16,149 nt of DNA from JACQNR01 sp049515175 (GTDB taxonomy: Bacteria; Acidobacteriota; Terriglobia; UBA7540), in assembly GCA_049515175.1 (NCBI GenBank), contig JBEKUI010000082.1, positions 1 to 16,149 on the forward strand. The letters are read 5' to 3'. Shown here piece after piece: positions 6,431 through 12,994 of this stretch (the stretch's first letter is position 1; each line of letters opens with the position of its first letter). The notes under the pieces are model-generated. The model saw only the letters and a list, made by a program, of their open reading frames with translations, ran no database searches and had not been told where the DNA came from. Position numbers and translations under genes: made by a program.

Positions 6431-6550
6431 AATTCGCTGACATTCTGTTGCACCTATCGTGCCGGGACAGAGGAGTTTCTAAATAGCTTCATGTGACATT
6501 TGGTCGTGGTAAGGGCAAGATGTGGCCGACTTCGCAGTTCGACAGTTCGC

Positions 6551-7279
6551 TCACTCCGCAACTTGGAAGGTGAAGACGGCGTCGGGCCCGATCTTGCTCC
6601 CAGGGGGCGGGGATTGAAACAGAATGGAGCCTTTCGGCGCGGCGGCGGTGGGGATGGATGTAACTCCCGCGACCTTCAGGTTTTCTTTCTCCAGCTCGCG
6701 CCGAACTGTGGCCATTGGCTGGCCGACGAAGTTGGGGCACAGGTAGGCGGGCGGAGGCTCACCGAGCGAGACCAGCAGATTGACGACCGGGCTGTGAACG
6801 TCCGTCGCGCTAGGCAGGGGGTCTTGAGCGACTACCTGATCGTTTTCGCTCCCCGGCCAGGGCATGGCGGCCACGCCGCCCACACTCAATCCCCGCTGGA
6901 TGGCGGTGATCTGGGCGGCACGCAAGCTCGTTCCGATGAGATTGGGGATTTCGGTACGCGGCGAGCCCAGGCTGACTAGGGCGTGCACGTGCTGGCCGAC
7001 CTTGATGCGCATTCCCGGACTCGGCTGTTGAGAGACGATCTGGCCGGGCGCGAACCGAGCGCTGAAGACCTTGTCTTCCACTTTCAGCACGATGCCCAGT
7101 TCGCTGGTCACTCGCTGCGCCGCATCGAGGGGTGAGCCCACGAGTTGGGGCATGGTTTGCTGTCGGCCGCGAATGGTCAGGCGGATCGTGGTGATGGCGC
7201 TCAGCAGTGCCACAGCCCCAAGCACGGCAAGCAACAGGAAGAGGCGAAGGACCGTCCGAATTCGATTTCCCAGGGCCAT
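6551..7279 (-). CDS. Membrane-anchored protein with three PASTA domains
   Basis: The product has 242 residues from ATG 7279. An in-frame start 15 codons upstream would translate a 7-base tandem repeat and is rejected. One membrane helix (about residues 9-31) with a basic N-terminus is followed by three PASTA repeats at about 43-105, 110-173 and 180-242. Each begins with a 'P.L.G...' or 'PNFVG' strand and ends with a 'VVAQDPLP' or 'ILFQSPPPGS' turn and a VSLG-type strand. PASTA domains bind peptidoglycan fragments or beta-lactams in Ser/Thr kinases and PBPs. There is no kinase or transpeptidase domain here, so it is probably a cell-wall sensing or scaffolding protein in the periplasm. It is divergent from the MBL-fold gene and upstream of the cytochrome gene on the same strand. 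Confidence 0.88.
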   Translation of the reverse strand: MALGNRIRTVLRLFLLLAVLGAVALLSAITTIRLTIRGRQQTMPQLVGSPLDAAQRVTSELGIVLKVEDKVFSARFAPGQIVSQQPSPGMRIKVGQHVHALVSLGSPRTEIPNLIGTSLRAAQITAIQRGLSVGGVAAMPWPGSENDQVVAQDPLPSATDVHSPVVNLLVSLGEPPPAYLCPNFVGQPMATVRRELEKENLKVAGVTSIPTAAAPKGSILFQSPPPGSKIGPDAVFTFQVAE

Positions 7280-7290
7280 ACTCAGCCAAC

Positions 7291-7318
7291 GATGAATGAT
7301 GAATGATGAGTGATGAAT
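7291..7318. repeat. Four tandem 7-base repeats (GATGAAT)
   Basis: GATGAAT, GATGAAT, GATGAGT, GATGAAT run directly upstream of the PASTA gene start. On the minus strand they create false in-frame starts. They could cause length variation in the 5' leader. Confidence 0.8.
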
Positions 7319-7348
7319 TAGCAAGGCCGGGGAGAGGTGATCGAATCA

Positions 7349-7456
7349 GTGAACGAGTGAATCACTGCATCATTGAACTACGGCGTAGAGCTTTCTACCT
7401 CACGAGATTCGCCCCTGGGCTCGCCGATTCAATGATTCATTGACTCACTGGTTCAC
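7349..7456. repeat. Imperfect inverted repeat in the divergent intergenic region
   Basis: The arm at 7349-7378 (GTGAACGAGTGAATCACTGC...) matches the reverse complement of 7427-7456 at about 25 of 30 positions, with a 48-base loop. The loop contains a small hairpin (GTAGA-GCTT-TCTAC, 7385-7398). The arms are built from degenerate TGA/TCA heptamers. The 7280-7525 gap holds this plus the tandem repeat; no convincing promoter was found, though TTGACC at 7477 with a poor -10 at 7500 is possible. Confidence 0.55.
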
Positions 7457-7525
7457 TAACTCCGTCCCCCTCGGGCTTGACCCCGCAGGGGAATTCCATT
7501 AGCGTTTGAGTCGTTCAGGTGAGAC

Positions 7526-8299
7526 ATGAATTACCGCGTGGACGTCTTGAAGATGGGGCAATGCCAGGTGCGCGGCCCGGAAGTCTATTGGATGGACCGC
7601 TGGGACGACTGGGAGGAACTCGCCTTCTACATGGTGCTGATTCGCGGCGGCGGGAAGACGCTCATCATCAATACTGGTCCGCCGCCGGACCTCAGCGCTC
7701 TTAACGCCCGCTGGACGGGGGCGTTTGGTCCGCGCGGGGCGTTGCTGCGACGCAATGACGAGTTCCCCGAAATGCAATTGGGCCGCCACGACGTGACCCC
7801 GGGCGACGTGGACTGCGTTCTCATCACCCCCCTCCAGACCTATGCGATGGGCAATATCCCGCTCTTCCGCAACGCGCAGGTCTGCCTGTCGCGCCGCGGC
7901 TGGATCGAGGATTTTCATGCCCCCGCATACGAGATGCACGTGCCGCGCAAGCTGCGCATCCCGGACGACGCCCTCGCCTACCTGACGATCGAGGCTCCTG
8001 AGAAGCTCCGCCTGCTGGAAGACGAAGAGGAGATACTTCCCGGCCTGGAGGCGTTCTGGGTGGGCACGCACCACCGCTCTTCGATGGCGTACGCCATTGA
8101 CACTGAAAAGGGGCGCGTGGTCGTCACTGACTGCTGCTTCAAGTACGGCAACATCGAGAACAACCACCCTATCGGGATCATGGAAAGCCTGCCCGAATGC
8201 ATGGCCGCTTACGCTCGAATCCGCAGCGAGGCTGATATCGTCATTCCCCTCTACGATCCGGAAGTACTCGCGCGCTTCCCCGAAGGGAGAGTGGCGTGA
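7526..8299 (+). CDS. Metallo-beta-lactamase-fold protein with a degenerate metal site
   Basis: The product has 257 residues. The start is ATG 7526, with AGGTGA 5-6 bases upstream. The overall pattern follows N-acyl-homoserine-lactonase-type MBL proteins: IINTGPP strand and turn (47-53), DVDCVLIT (94-101), RVVVTDCCFKYGNI (197-210), and a C-terminal DP.VL.RFP (244-252). The catalytic HxHxDH motif is replaced by P102-x-Q104-x-Y106-A107. The third His, usually in 'GHTPGH', falls at THHRSS (181-186) without a matching His. The terminal HDP is YDP (243-245). Only the bridging Asp (D202) remains. It is probably not a standard di-zinc hydrolase and may be a binding or scaffolding protein, or use another chemistry. 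Its stop overlaps the GTG start of the LutA-like gene (GTGA, 8296-8299), so the two are translationally coupled. Confidence 0.75.
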   Translation: MNYRVDVLKMGQCQVRGPEVYWMDRWDDWEELAFYMVLIRGGGKTLIINTGPPPDLSALNARWTGAFGPRGALLRRNDEFPEMQLGRHDVTPGDVDCVLITPLQTYAMGNIPLFRNAQVCLSRRGWIEDFHAPAYEMHVPRKLRIPDDALAYLTIEAPEKLRLLEDEEEILPGLEAFWVGTHHRSSMAYAIDTEKGRVVVTDCCFKYGNIENNHPIGIMESLPECMAAYARIRSEADIVIPLYDPEVLARFPEGRVA

Positions 8300-9045
8300 G
8301 CGGAACGGGGACTGGCTCGAAGCCGCGCGTGGCGCTCTTTGTGACATGCATTGTGGACCAGTTCTTTCCCCAGGTGGGCGAAAGCGTGGTGCGCATCCTG
8401 CGGCGGCTGGGCGTGGAGGTAACCTTCAATCCTGCCCAGACTTGCTGCGGCCAGCCGGCGTTCAATACGGGCTTTCGCGAGGAGGCGCGCTCGGTGGCTT
8501 CGCGCGTCCTCGACGTGTTTGACGATGCCGACTATGTGGTGGCGCCGTCGGGTTCGTGCGCGTCGATGGTGCGCGTTTTCTACCCGGAGCTTTTCGCCGG
8601 TGAGCCGGAGCGGCTGGACAAGCTCGAAAAGCTGCGAACACGCTTCTTCGAGTTTTCAGAATTCCTGGTCAAGGTGCTCAAGGCCGAAGACGTCGGCGCG
8701 CGCTTCGCGCATCGCGTGGCCTATCACGATTCCTGCCATCTGCTGCGCGAACTGGGCATCGAGTCGGAACCCCGGGCGCTGCTGCGCGCCGTGCGCGATA
8801 TCGAACTCATCGACCTTAAAGACTACCAAGTGTGCTGCGGCTTCGGCGGCACGTTCGCCGTCAAGTTTCCGGAAGTCTCCGTCGCCATGGGCGAGGATAA
8901 AGTCCGCGCCGCCCTCGATGCCGGGGCGGAATATCTGGTCGCCAACGATTCCGGCTGCCTGATGCACTTGGCCGGCCTCATCCACCGCCAGGGGTTGCCG
9001 CTCAAGACCCTGCACTTGGCCGAAGTCCTTGCCGGCCAGGGCTGA
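8296..9045 (+). CDS. lutA: LutA/YkgE-family (Fe-S) protein with two CCG domains
   Basis: The product has 249 residues, close to Bacillus LutA. The start is GTG 8296, overlapping the preceding stop. Two cysteine-rich CCG domains are complete: C18, C50-C51-G and C88, then C147 (HDSCH), C180-C181-G and C221 (NDSGC). Such domains bind Fe-S clusters or mediate thiol/electron transfer in LutA, GlpC and HdrB-type proteins. In the known L-lactate oxidation complex LutA acts with LutB and LutC; neither follows here, where 264 bases of repeat-containing gap precede an unrelated enzyme. The protein may therefore work with distant partners or with the coupled MBL-fold protein. The family call is firm; the lactate role is an inference. 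Confidence 0.85.
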   Translation: MSGTGTGSKPRVALFVTCIVDQFFPQVGESVVRILRRLGVEVTFNPAQTCCGQPAFNTGFREEARSVASRVLDVFDDADYVVAPSGSCASMVRVFYPELFAGEPERLDKLEKLRTRFFEFSEFLVKVLKAEDVGARFAHRVAYHDSCHLLRELGIESEPRALLRAVRDIELIDLKDYQVCCGFGGTFAVKFPEVSVAMGEDKVRAALDAGAEYLVANDSGCLMHLAGLIHRQGLPLKTLHLAEVLAGQG

Positions 9046-9160
9046 AATGTGTCTCGATTCATCCTCCCTTACATCCACTGGCAGCAACCGCCAGTCTGCT
9101 GTAGACTAACCGTTTCAAATTGCGCCCCTGGAGGTAGCTGGCGTGCTTGGGGACGCCGCT

Positions 9161-9263
9161 GTCATGCTGAGCGAAGCGAAGCATCTGCAGTTGTTCCGTC
9201 GTAATGAGAAAAAGGTAGATTCTTTCCGTCGGCTGACGGATCAGCCGACGGACTCAGAATGAC
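9161..9263. repeat. MITE-like element, GTCATCCTGAG family, complete copy
   Basis: Terminal inverted repeats GTCATGCTGAG (9161-9171) and CTCAGAATGAC (9253-9263) match with one mismatch around 103 bases. Just inside the left end is GCGAAGCGAAGCATCT. The interior carries a 12-base stem hairpin (9225-9252, TCCGTCGGCTGA with TCAGCCGACGGA, loop CGGA). There are no genes inside. It fills much of the gap before the DRE-TIM enzyme gene. Confidence 0.75.
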
Positions 9264-9309
9264 TTTTCATTAAGGTTCACCCTTTTCGAGACCCCTTTTG
9301 GAGGATTCA

Positions 9310-10542
9310 ATGGCAACGCCCTGGAAAACCAAGAAGTGGTTCGTGAGCCCCTGGAATTTTCTTCCGGAGGTCACCAAGAATTTCAGTTTCCCCAAGAAGA
9401 TCAAGATTCATGACGTGACGTTGCGCGACGGCGAGCAGCAGACCGCCGTCGTCTTCCGTCGCGAAGAAAAAGTAGCGATTGCGAAGAAGCTCGCCGCGAT
9501 GGGCGTGCACCGCATCGAGGCCGGCATGCCCGCGGTCTCGCCGCAAGATCGCGAGGCCGTCTGTGAAATCGCCAACCTTGGCCTCAAGTCCGAGATCTTT
9601 TCTTTCTCGCGCTGCATGGTTCAGGACATTCAGGCCGCAAAGGAGTGCGGCGTGAAAGGGGTCATCGTTGAGATTCCCTCGAGCGACCACATCATCAAGA
9701 ACGCCTACGGCTGGACGGTCGATCGCGCCATGAAGTCGTCCATCGAGGCGACGCTGGCCGCGAAAGAAGCGGGGCTTTACACGGTGTTCTTCACCATCGA
9801 CTCGACACGAACGGAAGTGGACCGCCTGCTCGACATTGCCGAAAGGGTTGCCAGCGAAGGCCACATGGACGCCTACACCATTGCCGACAGCTTCGGCGGC
9901 TGCACGCCGGAAGCGGTCTACCAGGTCGTGAAGAAAGTCGTGAAGCGGCTGAAGAAGCCAGTCGAGATTCACTGCCATCAGGATTTCGGACTGGGCGTGG
10001 CCAATACGATCTATGCGCTGGCGGCGGGGGCTTCGGTGGCCCAGGTCACGATCACCGGCCTTGGTGAACGCGCCGGGAACGTTCCACTAGAGGACACCGT
10101 GCTGGCGCTGAAGTGTATGTACGGCGTTGATCTCGGCATCAAAACCGAGATGTTCTGCGACGTCTCGCGCTTCGTGCTCGAGAAGGCCAAGGTCACCATT
10201 CCGGGCAACCGGCCCATCGTTGGCGACATGCTCTACCAGATTGAGTCCGGCATCGTCGCTGGATTCTTCCGCAAAGCGCGCGACAAACACCCGCTCGAAT
10301 ATGTCCCCTTTGCGCCGGAACTGGTCGGGCAGCGGCCGGTGGGCGTAGTACTCGGCAAGAACAGCGGCATGCCTTCGATGCAGGAATGGTGCGAGAAACT
10401 CAAGGTCGACGCCGGCGAAGAGCAGATGCTGGAAATGCTGCGGCTGGTGAAAGAGAAATCGTTCGAAAAGAAAGACCTGCTCACGGAAGATGAATTCAAA
10501 GCCATCGTCGGCCGGGTGATGAATCGCGCCGCTGTGGCGTAG
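9310..10542 (+). CDS. LeuA/homocitrate-synthase-like DRE-TIM metallolyase
   Basis: The product has 410 residues. The start is ATG 9310, with GGAGG at 9300-9304; the earlier TTG would overlap that ribosome site. The TIM-barrel signature HDVTLRDGEQ (residues 34-43) holds Arg39, Asp40 and Glu42. The metal pair is H221-C-H223, followed by QDFGLG where most relatives have ND. GLGERAGNVPLED (250-262) completes the metal/acyl-CoA site. GKNSGMPS (349-356) resembles the C-terminal substrate-site segment of homocitrate/isopropylmalate synthases. The LeuA allosteric domain is missing, as in homocitrate and Re-citrate synthases. The expected reaction is Claisen condensation of acetyl-CoA with a 2-oxo acid, or the reverse cleavage; the substrate cannot be fixed from sequence. 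The gene is followed by acyl-phosphate genes, suggesting organic-acid metabolism. Confidence 0.8.
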   Translation: MATPWKTKKWFVSPWNFLPEVTKNFSFPKKIKIHDVTLRDGEQQTAVVFRREEKVAIAKKLAAMGVHRIEAGMPAVSPQDREAVCEIANLGLKSEIFSFSRCMVQDIQAAKECGVKGVIVEIPSSDHIIKNAYGWTVDRAMKSSIEATLAAKEAGLYTVFFTIDSTRTEVDRLLDIAERVASEGHMDAYTIADSFGGCTPEAVYQVVKKVVKRLKKPVEIHCHQDFGLGVANTIYALAAGASVAQVTITGLGERAGNVPLEDTVLALKCMYGVDLGIKTEMFCDVSRFVLEKAKVTIPGNRPIVGDMLYQIESGIVAGFFRKARDKHPLEYVPFAPELVGQRPVGVVLGKNSGMPSMQEWCEKLKVDAGEEQMLEMLRLVKEKSFEKKDLLTEDEFKAIVGRVMNRAAVA

Positions 10543-10544
10543 AG

Positions 10545-10566
10545 GTGCGGCGGGCGTCGCCCGCAC
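10545..10566 (+). terminator. GC-rich hairpin just after the DRE-TIM enzyme stop codon
   Basis: GTGC-GGGC (with a 3-base bulge) pairs with GCCC-GCAC around a GTC loop, beginning 3 bases after TAG 10540-10542. There is no T run. It may attenuate transcription or protect the mRNA end rather than terminate fully. Confidence 0.35.
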
Positions 10567-10584
10567 AACCGATATTCGTAATTC

Positions 10585-10612
10585 GTAGGGGAGCAGCATG
10601 CTGCGCCCCTAC
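10585..10612. repeat. GTAGGGG...CCCCTAC palindrome overlapping the acyltransferase leader
   Basis: A 28-base near-perfect palindrome (one mismatched pair) is centred on GCATGC. It contains an in-frame ATG at 10598 that would be a false start. The same GTAGGGGCG / CGCCCCTAC ends occur at 12820-12868, and the right half at 1719-1732. Confidence 0.7.
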
Positions 10613-10627
10613 AAGAGGACCTCCCCC

Positions 10628-11545
10628 TTGATTCAAAACCTTACTGAACTCGCCGAGCGCGCCCGGGAGCTCGGCCCGGCGCGGATTGCGGTTGTCGAAG
10701 CTCACGATCCCGATGTCCTTGAAAGCCTGGCGCAGGCTGAGCCGATAGGCTTGGCGCAACCCATCCTGGTCGGTGCGCCCGCGAAAATCGAGGCGGCGGC
10801 GAAAAAGGCGGGCTATTCGCTGCGTCCCGAAACGCTCATCCAGACTTCGGGCGAGGATGCATCGATTCGGCTCGCCATCGACCTCGTCCGCGAGGGCAAG
10901 GCCGACCTGCTCATGAAGGGCAAGGTGACGACGGCCAACCTGGTGCGTGGCATCCTCGACAAGGAGCGTGGCTTGCGCACCGGCAGCCAGCTCAGCCAGG
11001 TGATCGTCTTTCAGGTGCCGCACATTCCGCGCCTGATGATCATGACCGACGGCGCCATCAACATCGCGCCCACGCTCGCGCAGAAGGTCGAAATCACACG
11101 CAACGCCATCATGGTAGCGCACGCCCTGGGCAATGCGGAGCCCAAGGTCGTGCTGCTCACCGCGTTGGAATTCGTCAATCCCGAGATGCCCGCCACTGTC
11201 GATGCCGCGGCGCTCACTCAGATGAACCGCCGCGGGCAGATCACTGGCGCATATCTGGAAGGCCCGCTGGCCATGGACGTGCCGCTCAGCCGCTTCGCCG
11301 CCGAACGCAAGAACATTCAGAGTCCGGTGGTGGAGGCAACCGACATCTTCATCGCTCCGGACATCGAAGCGGCGAACATTCTCTACCGCGCGATTCTCTA
11401 CTTCGCGCACGGCGAATCGGGCGGAATAGTAGTGGGAGCGCGCGTGCCGCTGGTGCTGCTCTCTCGCGCCGAGACGCCGGAGACAAAAATCCGCTCCATC
11501 GCCCTGGCGCTGATCGTCCAGCACCATCAGCGCCGGGCAAATTGA
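10628..11545 (+). CDS. ptb: Phosphate acetyl/butyryltransferase family protein
   Basis: The product has 305 residues, the size of phosphate butyryltransferases. It exchanges CoA for phosphate on a short acyl group. TTG 10628 is preferred: AGAGGA at 10614-10619 lies 8 bases upstream and the protein then begins with the usual 'IQNLTELAERA' helix. The ATG at 10598 lies inside a palindrome. Family signatures include RIAVVEAHDPDVLESL (N-terminal Rossmann-like strand), KADLLMKGKVTTANLVRGIL, TDGAINIAPTL and EGPLAMDVPLSR. The next gene encodes an acetate-kinase-family protein, so the two should yield ATP from acyl-CoA or, in reverse, activate short acids. The chain-length preference is unknown; the symbol reflects family size and pairing only. 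Confidence 0.85.
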   Translation: MIQNLTELAERARELGPARIAVVEAHDPDVLESLAQAEPIGLAQPILVGAPAKIEAAAKKAGYSLRPETLIQTSGEDASIRLAIDLVREGKADLLMKGKVTTANLVRGILDKERGLRTGSQLSQVIVFQVPHIPRLMIMTDGAINIAPTLAQKVEITRNAIMVAHALGNAEPKVVLLTALEFVNPEMPATVDAAALTQMNRRGQITGAYLEGPLAMDVPLSRFAAERKNIQSPVVEATDIFIAPDIEAANILYRAILYFAHGESGGIVVGARVPLVLLSRAETPETKIRSIALALIVQHHQRRAN

Positions 11546-11638
11546 TCGGGAAAAGTCGAGAGTCAACAGTCGAAAGCTGAGACCCAAGTGCTTAGACCCC
11601 AGCCCCCAGTCCCTTGTTAGCCAGCGAGGAGAATTACC
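11546..11638. other. Gap with degenerate short repeats between transferase and kinase
   Basis: It holds AGTCGAGAGTCAACAGTCGA (degenerate GTCGA/GTCAA units) followed by a CCCCAG-type run, then the GAGGAG ribosome site of the kinase. No hairpin strong enough to split the two genes is seen, so cotranscription is likely. Confidence 0.4.
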
Positions 11639-12823
11639 TTGAAGGTTCTGGTCCCCAACCTTGGCTCGACCTCGCTCAAATATCAACTCCTTGACATGGA
11701 GGACGAACACGTCCTGGCGCGCGGCAAGATCGAACGCATCGGCAGCGACCAGGCCGTCGTGACGAGCTGGGACGCGGATGGAAAAGCCACACAGACCACC
11801 TCGGCGATCCCCCACCATCGCGCCGCGGTCGAACTTCTGAACGAGCGCCTGCGCGGCGGCGCCGAGCCGGCGGGCATCGACGCGGTGGGTTTCAAGGCGG
11901 TGCACGGCGGGCCACGTTATCGCGGCAGCTTCGTTGTGGATGACGAACTGCTGGCGGCAATGCAGGAGTTCGTGCCGGTCGCGCCCGTGCACAATCCGGT
12001 TTACATCCAGGCGATGCAGGTTTTCCGCGAGGTGCTCCCCGGCGTCCCGATGGTGGCGGTCTTTGAGCCTGGTTTTCACGTCACGATCCCCGACCGCGCC
12101 GCCGTGTACGGCATCCCTTACGAGTGGACGGAGAAGCACGGCATCCGGCGCTACGGCTTCCACGGCTCGTCGCACCGCTACATTTCGCAACGAGTACCCC
12201 AACTGCTCCGCTGTTCTTCCGAAGGCATGCGGCTTGTCTCCTGCCACCTCGGCGGGAGCTCGTCGATCTGCGCGATTCAGGACGGCAGGTCGGTGGATAC
12301 GAGCTTTGGATTCTCCGCGCAGTCCGGCATGGAGCACGCCGCGCGGGCGGGTGAACTCGATCCGTTTGCCGTTCTCTACTTGATGGAGAAGGAACAACTC
12401 AGCGCCGCCGAGATCAGCCAGATCCTCTGCAAGAAGAGCGGGTTGCTCGGCATTTCCGGCGTGAGCAGCGACCTGCGCGACATCGAGGAGGCGAGCGCGA
12501 AGGGGAATGAGCGCGCCGCGCTCGCCGTGGATATCCTCGTTTACGAAGTGAAGAAGTACATCGGCGCGTTTGCCGCCGCAATGGGCGGACTCGATGCCGT
12601 CGCTTTCGCGGGCGGCATCGGAGAGAATTCCTGGCGGGTGCGCGAAGCGGTTTGCCGCGACATGGAATTCCTGGGAATCGTTCTCGACACGGAGATCAAT
12701 CGCCAGCCCGCGAGCGGCGACCGGCTGATCTCGAGCCCCCGTTCCAATGTCGCGCTCCTCGTGGTCTATACCAACGAGGAAATCATCGTTGCGCGCGAGA
12801 CCGTGCGCGTGCTGACATCGTAG
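11639..12823 (+). CDS. Acetate-kinase-family acyl kinase with altered active-site residues
   Basis: The product has 394 residues, the size of acetate kinase rather than butyrate kinase. The start is TTG 11639, with GAGGAG 7 bases upstream. Recognisable AckA elements are PNLGSTSLKYQLLD (6-19), VAPVHNP (114-120), RYGFHGSSHRY (171-181), CHLGGSSSICAI (202-213), AARAGELDP (234-242), AFAGGIGENS (322-331) and YTNEE (377-381). Compared with the archaeal enzyme, the catalytic Arg91 (GHRVVHGG) is Lys86 (FKAVHGG) and Asp148 (FDTAFH) is Glu143 (FEPGFH). Counterparts of His123, His180, Arg241 and the TNEE Glu are kept. It probably still makes ATP from an acyl-phosphate, but substrate or rate may differ. 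The TAG stop is embedded in the 12820-12868 repeat. Confidence 0.82.
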   Translation: MKVLVPNLGSTSLKYQLLDMEDEHVLARGKIERIGSDQAVVTSWDADGKATQTTSAIPHHRAAVELLNERLRGGAEPAGIDAVGFKAVHGGPRYRGSFVVDDELLAAMQEFVPVAPVHNPVYIQAMQVFREVLPGVPMVAVFEPGFHVTIPDRAAVYGIPYEWTEKHGIRRYGFHGSSHRYISQRVPQLLRCSSEGMRLVSCHLGGSSSICAIQDGRSVDTSFGFSAQSGMEHAARAGELDPFAVLYLMEKEQLSAAEISQILCKKSGLLGISGVSSDLRDIEEASAKGNERAALAVDILVYEVKKYIGAFAAAMGGLDAVAFAGGIGENSWRVREAVCRDMEFLGIVLDTEINRQPASGDRLISSPRSNVALLVVYTNEEIIVARETVRVLTS

Positions 12824-12868
12824 GGGCGCGGCTTGCCGCGCCCTGGGCGGACCAAGGGTCGCCCCTAC
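12820..12868. repeat. Inverted-ended repeat starting in the kinase stop codon
   Basis: GTAGGGGCG (12820-12828) and CGCCCCTAC (12860-12868) are exact inverted ends. Inside the left end, GGGCGCGGC-TTGC-CGCGCCC makes a tight hairpin. The kinase TAG stop (12821-12823) is the TAG of the repeat, so insertion may have defined the present 3' end of that gene. Confidence 0.65.
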
Positions 12869-12870
12869 AT

Positions 12871-12936
12871 TCCCCCCACCCCAGCCCTCTCCCTGAGGGA
12901 GAGGGTGGACTCGCGAAGCGAGGACGGGTGAGGGCC
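12871..12936. repeat. CCCTCACCC...GGGTGAGGG intergenic repeat with two hairpins
   Basis: The inverted outer ends are CCCCCACCCC near 12873 and GGGTGAGGG near 12927. Inside, CCCTCTCCC-TGA-GGGAGAGGG (12885-12905) and CTCGC-GAA-GCGAG (12910-12922) form stems. It resembles the widespread intergenic repeat of this composition in many proteobacterial and acidobacterial genomes. It lies between the kinase and the FAH gene and may act as a processing or partial termination site. Confidence 0.65.
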
Positions 12937-12994
12937 ATTCAGAGGGAGTTGAGGCTTCGCCGCGCCACAATCCAGCGCGCGATGAAGGGCGACA

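Noticed and set aside
9078..9107. Promoter or terminator hairpins (CTGGC...GCCAG, AGTCT...AGACT) after the LutA-like gene
   Set aside because: The stems are only 5 bases, overlap each other and have no T run or convincing -35 box.
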